Shown here in pieces: positions 8,237 to 13,126 of a stretch of DNA of 20,364 bases (within the stretch, counting starts at the first letter, position 1; every line of letters begins with the position of its first letter). This DNA comes from an uncultured Eubacterium sp. (GTDB lineage Bacteria > Bacillota > Clostridia > Lachnospirales > Lachnospiraceae): positions 1 through 20,364 of the forward strand of contig CAJTMV010000053.1 of assembly GCA_910577225.1 (NCBI GenBank), given 5' to 3'. A model generated the notes under the pieces. That model had not been told where the DNA came from and did no database searches. It saw nothing but the letters and a program-made list of their open reading frames with translations. Both the position numbers and the translations under genes were made by a program.

Positions 8237-8265
8237 TTGACACGAAGCGTCTGCAGGCGTATGAT
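8237..8265 (+). promoter_or_regulatory. Strong sigma-A promoter of the sdpR-like operon
   Basis: A perfect TTGACA -35 (8237-8242) and a TATGAT -10 (8260-8265) are spaced by 17 bp. The transcription start would fall near 8272, inside the palindrome that follows, so repressor binding there should block transcription. Confidence 0.8.
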
Positions 8266-8267
8266 AG

Positions 8268-8289
8268 TATTTAGATAAATATCTAAATA
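8268..8289. promoter_or_regulatory. 22-bp palindromic operator for the ArsR-family repressor
   Basis: TATTTAGATA (8268-8277), two A residues, then the exact complement TATCTAAATA (8280-8289). It starts 2 bp after the -10 hexamer, covers the expected transcription start and ends at the ribosome binding site. The position and symmetry fit autorepression by the dimeric regulator encoded immediately downstream. Confidence 0.75.
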
Positions 8290-8306
8290 GAGGTGGTGAA
8301 TGAACA

Positions 8307-8588
8307 TTGGGATTACACGATACATTAAAAGCTCTTTCTGATCCTGTCCGGCGAAAGATTCTGGAGCTGCTGAAAAGCGGACGCCTTTCGGCTGGCGATA
8401 TTGGAAAACACTTTGATTTGTCTGCCGCGACGATCTCTCATCACCTGAGCCAGTTAAAAAAAGCCGGCCTGATACTTGAGACGAAATATAAAAATTTCAT
8501 ATTTTATGAACTCAATGTAACCGTCTTTGAAGATGTTTTAATTTGGATTTCCCAATTTACAGGAGGTGTGGATAATGAAAATAAGTAA
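8307..8588 (+). CDS. sdpR: ArsR-family repressor, SdpR-like
   Basis: Cytoplasmic winged-helix repressor of 93 residues. The segment LKALSDPVRRKILELL followed by LSAGDIGKHF and ATISHHLSQLKKAGLI is the ArsR helix-turn-helix, closely resembling Bacillus SdpR, the autorepressor of an antimicrobial-peptide immunity operon. No metal-binding ELCVC motif is present, so it is not a metal sensor of the ArsR type. The start is a TTG (8307) with GAGGTGGTG (8290-8298) 8 nt upstream. An ATG at 8300 is out of frame and encodes only 13 residues. It overlaps the next gene by 14 nt, implying translational coupling. In SdpR systems the repressor is relieved when the SdpI membrane partner senses the toxin; that is family knowledge, not shown here. 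Confidence 0.88.
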   Translation: MGLHDTLKALSDPVRRKILELLKSGRLSAGDIGKHFDLSAATISHHLSQLKKAGLILETKYKNFIFYELNVTVFEDVLIWISQFTGGVDNENK

Positions 8589-8901
8589 ACGCATCGTATT
8601 GTCATCCATCGTGTGTCTGCTGCCGCTGACAGTATCTGCGCGATTGTATGACCAATTGCCGAATCGAATGCCCATTCACTGGAATCCCATTGGCGAGGCA
8701 GATGGATTTATCGAAAAAAATATTGGCGCATGGGGCCTGCCTCTTTTGATGCTTGCCATCCACTTAATTACCGCTGTCAAAACAGAACGCGACACATCCA
8801 GACAACATCTTTCCAGAATGACAAACACCCTTTGTTTCATTGTGGCTGCAATCGCAGCATTGCTGGCGCCTGTTATCTATTCCCGCATCGAAAAAAACTG
8901 A
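8575..8901 (+). CDS. Short SdpI-like (DUF1648) membrane protein
   Basis: A 108-residue membrane protein from ATG 8575, with AGGAGGTG (8561-8568) upstream. It opens with a hydrophobic segment, then LYDQLPNRMPIHWNPIGEAD, the DUF1648 signature of SdpI immunity proteins, then two more hydrophobic segments. Bacillus SdpI is about 207 residues. The C-terminal SdpI half is missing: the frame stops at 8899-8901 inside or just after the third membrane segment, and I find no continuation in another frame. It is either a genuinely short DUF1648 protein or a truncated SdpI. Its overlap with the repressor gene supports a sensor/immunity role alongside it. No peptide-toxin gene (SdpC-like) is visible in the window. 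Confidence 0.8.
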   Translation: MKISKRIVLSSIVCLLPLTVSARLYDQLPNRMPIHWNPIGEADGFIEKNIGAWGLPLLMLAIHLITAVKTERDTSRQHLSRMTNTLCFIVAAIAALLAPVIYSRIEKN

Positions 8902-8943
8902 CGGCAGAAAAAGCATACGGGAAATTTTGCATTTCATCGGTTC

Positions 8944-8956
8944 TGTTTTTTCAGCC
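8944..8956 (+). repeat. Left copy of 13-bp direct repeat flanking the GC-rich cassette
   Basis: TGTTTTTTCAGCC is repeated exactly at 12230-12242. The two copies bracket the SDR/ATC-hydrolase cassette (with the IS110 element inside). A six-T run makes chance similarity easier, so the significance is moderate. Confidence 0.4.
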
Positions 8957-8991
8957 GCTATGAAATTTGATAAAAAAGCAATTTGGTAATA

Positions 8992-8997
8992 TGTCAA
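8992..8997 (-). promoter_or_regulatory. Outward -35 in the IS110 right end (circle-junction promoter)
   Basis: A perfect TTGACA on the minus strand near the right end of the element. It has no partner -10 in the integrated form. In the excised circle its partner is the TATAAT at 10789-10784, with exactly 17 bp between them. This would switch on the bridge RNA only in the circular intermediate. Confidence 0.65.
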
Positions 8998-9085
8998 GAG
9001 GAAAATGAAAAAGATTTTCATGGAAAAGGGTAACCTTAATAGACCTACGGTCTGACAAGAACGTAAGTTCGATATGTGGTATAGA

Positions 9086-10366
9086 TTACCTACTCTTTTC
9101 CGGAGAGTAGAGTTGGCCCTTGTCCAGCAGACCGAAGAGCAGACGTATAAATTTACGGGAAGTCAACGCGAGTGCTCGTTTATGCTGATGTGTTCTGGTT
9201 TCAGCATATTTCTTGTCATAGAAAGCTTTGTATTCAGGACAGTGTCTTATGACACTTCCGGCAGCTTCTATGATGTAGTAGCGCAGATATCTGTTGCCAG
9301 CCTTGCTCATGTGTTTGTCTTCGGCTACAAAGTCGCCAGAGTCATTATCGTTCCAAACGATACCACAGTATTTTGCGAGAGCATTGGCATTAGGAAAAGC
9401 CTTAATGGAACCCATTTCGGCTAAGATACCGGCTGAATAAACTTTACCGATTCCGGGAATGGAATGCAGTACCGTGTACTCGTCAGGGTTTAGTCCCTGA
9501 ACTGTTTGAAGGATTGCCTTATCAATCGCCTTGAGTTCCCTTTCAAAGGAACTGATGCAGTTAAATGAAGAAGCGATTGAGATGGTAAGCGGCTCATAGA
9601 GGCATTTATCAAGCCGGTATGAGTTGCGGGCTGCAGCCTGTAAGATTTTTGCTGTTTCTTCCGGGTCAGCAATACGGCCTCTGCTCTTAGAGTTAATAAA
9701 AGCGACGAGGTCTTCTACGGATGAGTTTACGATATCTTCATTCGTTGTGTACTCAGTAAGAATGGCTTCAGCTGTGGCACCATATTTGTTTGCGAATGGG
9801 TGCTGTCCATCACGGAGTAATGCGTATTCACTGAACTTGAGATAAATGTTGTTAAGCATGTAAGTCTTTTCCCTTGCGATACATTCAGTGATGTGCATAC
9901 GGTGTCTGGTAAGACGCTGCAGGGCGAGGTATTGGGAACCACGCCATGGTTTGATTGCAATACGTCCTACACGGGCAAAATCAGCAATCACATAGGAATC
10001 AATGCCATCGTTCTTTCCGATGTCATTGAAGGACTTCTTGTAGTTCTTGACTTCCTTTGGATTAAGACAGTAAACCCTGACAGAAAATGGCGCAAGCAGG
10101 CCACTGGAAGAAAGATAATTAGCCAGATGGACACCATAGAAACCAGTGGATTCCATACCGATAATAACGTATTTGAACTGATGGTTATGCTCTGACACAT
10201 CAGAAATCATCTGTTCCATAAGAACTGCACCTTCCTGAGTGTTTTCTACGGGTTTCATCCTGATGTAGAACTTCTCATTGAAATCAAGTGCAGAAATAAC
10301 ATGAATACGGGATGCAATGTCAATCCCAACAAACAGTGTTGAGAGGTAATCAATAGGTTCTTTCAC
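9086..10366 (-). CDS. IS110-family transposase (RNA-guided DEDD recombinase)
   Basis: A 426-residue bridge recombinase. The N-terminal RuvC-like DEDD domain shows Asp16 (VGIDIAS), Glu72 (GMESTG), Asp120 and Asp123 (KNDGID), with the Asp-x2-Asp spacing of the family. The C-terminal Tnp domain has a helix-hairpin-helix (SIPGIGKVYSAGILAEMG, from about 302) and the NDSG motif with Ser343, the probable nucleophile that forms the covalent DNA link. Both domains look intact. The start is GTG (10366-10364) with AAGGTGGTG upstream; the stop is TAA (9088-9086). A CTACTCT/AGAGTAG hairpin (9090-9110) overlaps the last codons. Protein and non-coding end are both intact, so the element may still be mobile. 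Confidence 0.95.
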   Translation of the reverse strand: MKEPIDYLSTLFVGIDIASRIHVISALDFNEKFYIRMKPVENTQEGAVLMEQMISDVSEHNHQFKYVIIGMESTGFYGVHLANYLSSSGLLAPFSVRVYCLNPKEVKNYKKSFNDIGKNDGIDSYVIADFARVGRIAIKPWRGSQYLALQRLTRHRMHITECIAREKTYMLNNIYLKFSEYALLRDGQHPFANKYGATAEAILTEYTTNEDIVNSSVEDLVAFINSKSRGRIADPEETAKILQAAARNSYRLDKCLYEPLTISIASSFNCISSFERELKAIDKAILQTVQGLNPDEYTVLHSIPGIGKVYSAGILAEMGSIKAFPNANALAKYCGIVWNDNDSGDFVAEDKHMSKAGNRYLRYYIIEAAGSVIRHCPEYKAFYDKKYAETRTHQHKRALALTSRKFIRLLFGLLDKGQLYSPEKSR

Positions 10367-10429
10367 GGATTATCACCACCTTTCAATAAAAATGAAGAAG
10401 AGTAATCATGGCTTGTCCCAGATCACTAC

Positions 10430-10778
10430 GCCGCCCTAAACCTCGCGTTATGAGCATTGCCCGGCAGAAATACCCTGCTGGTGGCTAGATACCGGGATGC
10501 AGCATTTGTGTAATAAGTCTTAGCGTAGCGTTAGGGCTGCAGGCTTTCTTGGCAATAGCAGAAGCTTTGCTGGAGCGATAAAGCAGTAACCATAGCTACA
10601 GTTCTTATGAAGCTTATTGTAACATCTGGGGCCATGACTATAAAGTAACTTATTAACCAATAGACAGAGAATGGATGAGCCAGCATGATTGAAGAAGAAC
10701 CTTCGGAAAGGATGTTTAGAATTATCCTTCTGTCTAATCAAAAAAGAATAAGTCTGTAAGCTGTTTTTCTTGCTTACA
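10430..10778 (-). ncRNA. Candidate IS110 bridge RNA
   Basis: Non-coding end upstream of the transposase, read on the minus strand. It starts just after TATAAT (10789-10784) with a 5' hairpin (AATAAGT..GTAAGC / GCTTAC..ACTTATT, 10747-10786). The target loop is closed by CTGTAG (10601-10596) and CTGCAG (10542-10537). It carries ATCGCTCC (10579-10572), an AGCA/TGCT hairpin, then AAGAAAG (10550-10544). The first segment is identical to the left target plus first core base. The second pairs with the right target CTTTTTT, with one G-U. A second, donor-type loop is closed by CCCTAA (10536-10531) and TTTAGGG (10440-10434). It holds a CCCGG/CCGGG hairpin flanked by CAAATGCT and GCGAG, which partly match the element's own ends. 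Exact 5' and 3' ends are unknown, and it is longer than the IS621 RNA. Confidence 0.7.
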
Positions 10779-10783
10779 AACTT

Positions 10784-10789
10784 ATTATA
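10784..10789 (-). promoter_or_regulatory. -10 element at the IS110 left end
   Basis: A perfect TATAAT on the minus strand, 2 bp inside the left end. In the integrated state no good -35 lies upstream in the SDR gene, so the bridge RNA should be weakly expressed until the ends join. It is followed within a few nucleotides by the 5' hairpin of the RNA. Confidence 0.65.
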
Positions 10790-10805
10790 CGAGGAGCGAT
10801 GACGG

Positions 10806-11594
10806 ATGGATTTCGGGCTGAGCAAAAAACTGGCGGTCGTGACGGGCGGCAGCAAGGGCATCGGTTATGCAGTTGCAAAAGAGCTTTTGCGGGAGGGCGC
10901 CGACGTTGTAATCTCGGGAAGAAACGAAGCGGATTTGGAGGGTGCCGTAAAAGAGCTCGCCGCCTATGGTAGCGTGAGGGGCTTCGTGCTGGACGGCGCA
11001 AAGGAGAATGAGATGTACGAGCTGGCGCGCCGGGCGGCGGAGCGGACGGGGCGCATCGACGTGTGGGTCAACAACATCGGGACGAACCGGGCCAGAGCCG
11101 GGGAGCTCTACACGGAGGCGGAGCTGGATGCGCTGATTTCCGCCTGCTTCAAATCCGCCGTTTTCGGGAGCCAGGCGGCGTTTACCAGCATGAGGGAAAA
11201 CGGCGGAAGCATTGTGAATATCGCTTCGCTGGCGGCGCGGTGCGCGACGTGCGGCCGCTCCACGATATACGGGGCGCTCAAGTCCGCCATCGTCGGGCTG
11301 ACAAACACGACGGCAGGGGAGTACGCCGCCTACGGCATCCGGGTGAACGCCGTTCCCCCGGGCTACACGAGGACGCCTCTGGTGGAGGGGACATTTTCGG
11401 AGGAAGCGCTAAAAAATCTGCTGGAGGATAACCTCATGCGGAGGATGGCGGAGCCGGAGGAGATTGCAAAGCCGGTCGTTTTTCTGGCGGGCAGCGCGGC
11501 GGGCTACATCACGGCGGCGAGCCTCGAGGTGTCCGGCGGGCACAGTGTCGTGCTGAATCCGGAGTATTCTTATGAACAGCGGGCGTTACATTAG
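10806..11594 (+). CDS. Short-chain dehydrogenase/reductase (SDR)
   Basis: A 262-residue cytoplasmic NAD(P)-dependent oxidoreductase of the classical SDR fold. It has the TGGSKGIG cofactor loop (about 13-20), an N-N-x-G motif (NNIG, about 90), a Ser in NIASLAARC, the catalytic Tyr-x3-Lys (YGALK), and the PPGYTRT segment after strand six. The substrate cannot be read from sequence. AGGAG (10792-10796) lies 9 nt before the ATG. The IS110 element ends exactly at this Shine-Dalgarno, so any upstream promoter or coupling to the sdpI-like gene has been displaced by 1.8 kb. Codons are GC-rich, unlike the genes on either side, which suggests acquisition from a higher-GC donor. It precedes the ATC-hydrolase-like gene in a likely two-gene unit. 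Confidence 0.92.
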   Translation: MDFGLSKKLAVVTGGSKGIGYAVAKELLREGADVVISGRNEADLEGAVKELAAYGSVRGFVLDGAKENEMYELARRAAERTGRIDVWVNNIGTNRARAGELYTEAELDALISACFKSAVFGSQAAFTSMRENGGSIVNIASLAARCATCGRSTIYGALKSAIVGLTNTTAGEYAAYGIRVNAVPPGYTRTPLVEGTFSEEALKNLLEDNLMRRMAEPEEIAKPVVFLAGSAAGYITAASLEVSGGHSVVLNPEYSYEQRALH

Positions 11595-11662
11595 ACAAGG
11601 AGGAAGGCAAAATGCCTATGAGCAGGAGGCGGGCGTTACATTAGACAAGGGAGGAAACAGAC
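11571..11662 (+). repeat. Tandem duplication of the SDR 3' end and following ribosome binding site
   Basis: Two head-to-tail copies of about 46 nt start at 11571 and 11617. They share a perfect 22-nt core (11579-11600 and 11629-11650) that contains the last SDR codons, the TAG stop and the start of the AAGGAGG-type site. Each copy carries its own Shine-Dalgarno; the second serves the ATC-hydrolase-like gene. Confidence 0.85.
11612..11644 (+). other. Ten-codon ORF created by the duplication
   Basis: ATG at 11612 with AAGGAGG (11597-11603) 8 nt upstream encodes MPMSRRRALH and stops at 11642-11644. The last codons repeat the RALH-stop end of the SDR. It probably arose as a by-product of the tandem duplication. 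Translation is plausible, but a function is not indicated. Confidence 0.3.
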
Positions 11663-12145
11663 ATGTCAGATTTATGCAAGAAACTTTCAGAAGGGGCAAA
11701 AGGATTAAAGGCGGGAATCGCAGACCGTGCGGTCTGGTTCCATCTGCTGGTTGAGGCGGCGGAGAAGCAGAATGTGGATATCGAGAAGCTGACCGACGAC
11801 GCCATCTTCACGTTCGGCGCAAATTTGTTCCACGACAAAAAGGCGGAGAGCGCGAAGGATTTTGTGGACCTGATGACGGAACCGGGGCCTGGGCGTGAGG
11901 CGTTCGACCAGGAGGTCATTTTGGCGGAGGACGACCATGCGGTGGCTTATTTCCATGCGTGTCCGCTCGTGGAGGCGTGGAAAAATTACGGGCTGAGCGA
12001 CGAGCGCGTCGCGTATTTGTGCGACCTCGCGAGCAAGGGCGATTTCGGGCGGGCGAGCAACTTCCCGCAGCTTGCGATTTCTTTCCCGAAGAAAATCGCG
12101 CACGGCGACGTGGTGTGCGAGCTGGATGTGAGGAGGGTGAAATAA
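11663..12145 (+). CDS. L-2-amino-thiazoline-4-carboxylate hydrolase-like protein
   Basis: A 160-residue cytoplasmic protein of the ATC_hydrolase family. The segment HACPLVEAWKNYGLSDERV followed by YLCDLASKGDFGRA, with Cys and aromatic residues near position 98, is the family hallmark; the N-terminal half is helical. The founding enzyme opens the thiazoline ring of ATC on the way to L-cysteine. Many family members are of unproven activity, so a cysteine-forming role is only inferred. GGGAGGAAACAG precedes the ATG at 11663. It shares GC-rich codon use with the SDR gene, lies 68 nt after it and ends just before a terminator, so the two look like one transferred cassette. Confidence 0.85.
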   Translation: MSDLCKKLSEGAKGLKAGIADRAVWFHLLVEAAEKQNVDIEKLTDDAIFTFGANLFHDKKAESAKDFVDLMTEPGPGREAFDQEVILAEDDHAVAYFHACPLVEAWKNYGLSDERVAYLCDLASKGDFGRASNFPQLAISFPKKIAHGDVVCELDVRRVK

Positions 12146-12189
12146 AGCGGCGGGCAAGTAAAAAGTCTGCGGATGCCAGGTTACATAGC

Positions 12190-12222
12190 AAAAAGGATGC
12201 ATTTGTGCGGGGCATCCTTTTT
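12190..12222 (+). terminator. Rho-independent terminator of the SDR/ATC cassette
   Basis: AAAAAGGATGC (12190-12200) pairs with GCATCCTTTTT (12212-12222) around an 11-nt loop and ends in a five-T run. It lies 44 nt after the ATC-hydrolase-like stop codon and just inside the right copy of the 13-bp repeat. Confidence 0.85.
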
Positions 12223-12229
12223 GTGATAT

Positions 12230-12242
12230 TGTTTTTTCAGCC
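12230..12242 (+). repeat. Right copy of 13-bp direct repeat flanking the GC-rich cassette
   Basis: Exact copy of TGTTTTTTCAGCC found at 8944-8956. Base composition shifts from GC-rich to AT-rich at this point, and a coding remnant begins directly after it, which makes it a plausible junction of the inserted cassette. Confidence 0.4.
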
Positions 12243-12418
12243 ATGGTACAGAAATAGTTATCAATCGTATTGAGGTACATCATGCGATATTAGAGGAATA
12301 CCCACATTTAAAGGATACTTACACAGCAGGAGATGTCAATACGAGCACATTGTATTTTGATATTAACAGTGCCGTTATCTATTTTTTAACAGAAGAACCG
12401 GAAGTCCTTGAGGTATAA
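12242..12418 (+). pseudogene. Orphan C-terminal gene fragment
   Basis: An open frame of about 58 codons ends in TAA at 12416-12418 and has no start codon or ribosome binding site in frame. It reads HGTEIVINRIEVHHAILEEY, continues through DTYTAGDVNTSTLYFDINSA and ends in EEPEVLEV. The amino-acid make-up looks like real protein rather than chance. I do not recognise the family. The 5' part of the gene is absent and is replaced at the junction by the cassette's right edge, so this is most likely the 3' remnant of a gene cut by that insertion or an associated deletion. Confidence 0.5.
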
Positions 12419-12458
12419 TTATGGAGTCTTGCAAAAAGGACGGAAAATAAGGGAAAGA

Positions 12459-12491
12459 CGAAAAGACAGACTTTTTTTGTCTGGATTTTCG
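12459..12491. other. T-loop hairpin in the gene-free gap
   Basis: CGAAAAGACAGAC (12459-12471) pairs imperfectly with GTCTGGATTTTCG (12479-12491) around a seven-T loop. It follows the orphan fragment and may be that gene's old terminator, although the T-run is in the loop rather than after the stem. A separate 14-bp palindrome, AAGGAAATTTCCTT, lies at 12521-12534. I see no gene between 12419 and 12661. Confidence 0.4.
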
Positions 12492-12551
12492 GTGATTTTT
12501 AAGCGTTTGTCCTAAAGAACAAGGAAATTTCCTTTTTTTATTTATGTGTTT

Positions 12552-12633
12552 CTATGTGAAATAGGCAAAATCTATTACAGGTTATAGAAAACAAATAATT
12601 TGATTAGTCCTATATGAATAGTATAATATCTAT
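12552..12633. promoter_or_regulatory. Repeated CTAT/ATAG dyads upstream of the Rrf2 gene
   Basis: Three short dyads occur in a row: CTAT-N5-ATAG (12552-12564), CTAT-N8-ATAG (12572-12587) and CTAT-N4-ATAG (12610-12621). A further CTAT follows at 12630-12633. The last dyad abuts the -10 hexamer. They could be half-sites for the Rrf2 regulator. The spacing varies and AT-rich DNA yields such motifs easily, so this is tentative. Confidence 0.3.
12600..12627 (+). promoter_or_regulatory. Sigma-A promoter of the Rrf2/sulfur cluster
   Basis: TTGATT (12600-12605) and a perfect TATAAT (12622-12627) are 16 bp apart. Transcription would begin near 12634, leaving about 28 nt of leader with AGGAGG before the ATG at 12662. 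It excludes the in-frame ATG at 12614 as a start. Confidence 0.65.
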
Positions 12634-12661
12634 GCGGGAGTTTGCCAACAAGGAGGTTTTT

Positions 12662-13099
12662 ATGAAGATATCAACAAGAGGGAAAAATGCGATAAAGTTA
12701 ATGCTCGATTTGGCAACTTATAGTCATGGAGAACCGGTAAGGCTCAAGGATATAGCGAAAAGACAGAATATATCTGAGAAATATTTAGAACAGATTGTTG
12801 CAGTGCTGCATAAAACAGCCTTAGTAAAAAGCATCAGAGGTGCGCATGGAGGATATGTCCTGAATCATCCGCCTGAAAAATATACGGTGGGGCAGATTTT
12901 GAAAGCTGTTGAGGGGGATATGTCACCGACAGACTGCGTTGGTGAAAATGGAACTTTATGTGAAAATAAAGGTACATGTGTAAGTTATCGGTTATGGGAG
13001 AAACTGGATACGGCTATCAATGATGTACTAGAAGGAATAACGTTGGCAGATATGCTGGAATGGCAGAATGAACTGCTGATAGATCAATATGTAATATGA
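12662..13099 (+). CDS. Rrf2-family regulator with three-cysteine Fe-S motif
   Basis: A 145-residue dimeric winged-helix transcription factor. MKISTRGKNAIKLMLDLA, the LKDIAKRQNISEKYLEQI helix-turn-helix and IRGAHGGYVLNHP wing are classic Rrf2. Cys92, Cys100 and Cys106 (Cys-x7-Cys-x5-Cys) match the place of the IscR [2Fe-2S] ligands at 92/98/104, with two extra residues between the first pair. This suggests an Fe-S-sensing, IscR-like protein rather than the cysteine-less CymR. AGGAGG lies just upstream of ATG 12662. It is first in a cluster of Fe-S and sulfur genes and lies 27 nt before nadA, so it most likely controls that cluster and itself according to Fe-S or cysteine supply. Confidence 0.9.
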   Translation: MKISTRGKNAIKLMLDLATYSHGEPVRLKDIAKRQNISEKYLEQIVAVLHKTALVKSIRGAHGGYVLNHPPEKYTVGQILKAVEGDMSPTDCVGENGTLCENKGTCVSYRLWEKLDTAINDVLEGITLADMLEWQNELLIDQYVI

Positions 13100-13126
13100 T
13101 GTGTTTATGATGCGAGGAGATAAGAT

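Larger units (their letters stand above)
8979..10793 (-). mobile_element. IS110-family insertion sequence, complete, about 1.8 kb
   Basis: Element transcribed on the minus strand: the non-coding left end with bridge RNA (10367-10791), the transposase, then a right end of about 107 nt. The ends were inferred. On the minus strand the right end reads TTGACATATTACCAAATTG then CT (8978-8977), and the left end begins CG then TATAAT after a CT (10793-10792). Joining the ends through one CT gives a TTGACA/17 bp/TATAAT promoter, the known behaviour of IS110 circle junctions. CT is also the core dinucleotide of IS621. Removing 8979-10793 joins AG at 8977-8978 to GAGCGATG and leaves AAAAAAGGAG before the next gene's ATG. 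IS110 elements lack terminal inverted repeats, consistent with none being seen. The boundaries are inference but are supported by guide matches in the RNA. Confidence 0.8.

Noticed and set aside
8902..8978. Missing C-terminal half of the SdpI-like gene displaced by the IS110 insertion
   Set aside because: The inferred IS boundary is 77 bp downstream of the stop codon, and no SdpI-like continuation is found beyond the element, so the IS did not cause the shortening.
10747..10786. Palindrome before the SDR gene as an operator for SDR expression
   Set aside because: It lies inside the IS110 end, directly after a minus-strand TATAAT, and is better explained as the 5' hairpin of the bridge RNA.
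10520..10861. A 113-codon minus-strand open frame across the IS110 left end and SDR start
   Set aside because: It crosses the element boundary, has no ribosome binding site, and overlaps both the bridge-RNA structure and the clearly coding SDR gene.
8944..12242. CRISPR array or integrase-type attachment sites
   Set aside because: No regularly spaced repeats, no integrase and no tRNA gene are present; only one 13-bp pair is seen.
12634..12661. T-box or S-box riboswitch ahead of the sulfur cluster
   Set aside because: The predicted leader is only about 28 nt long, too short for either riboswitch.
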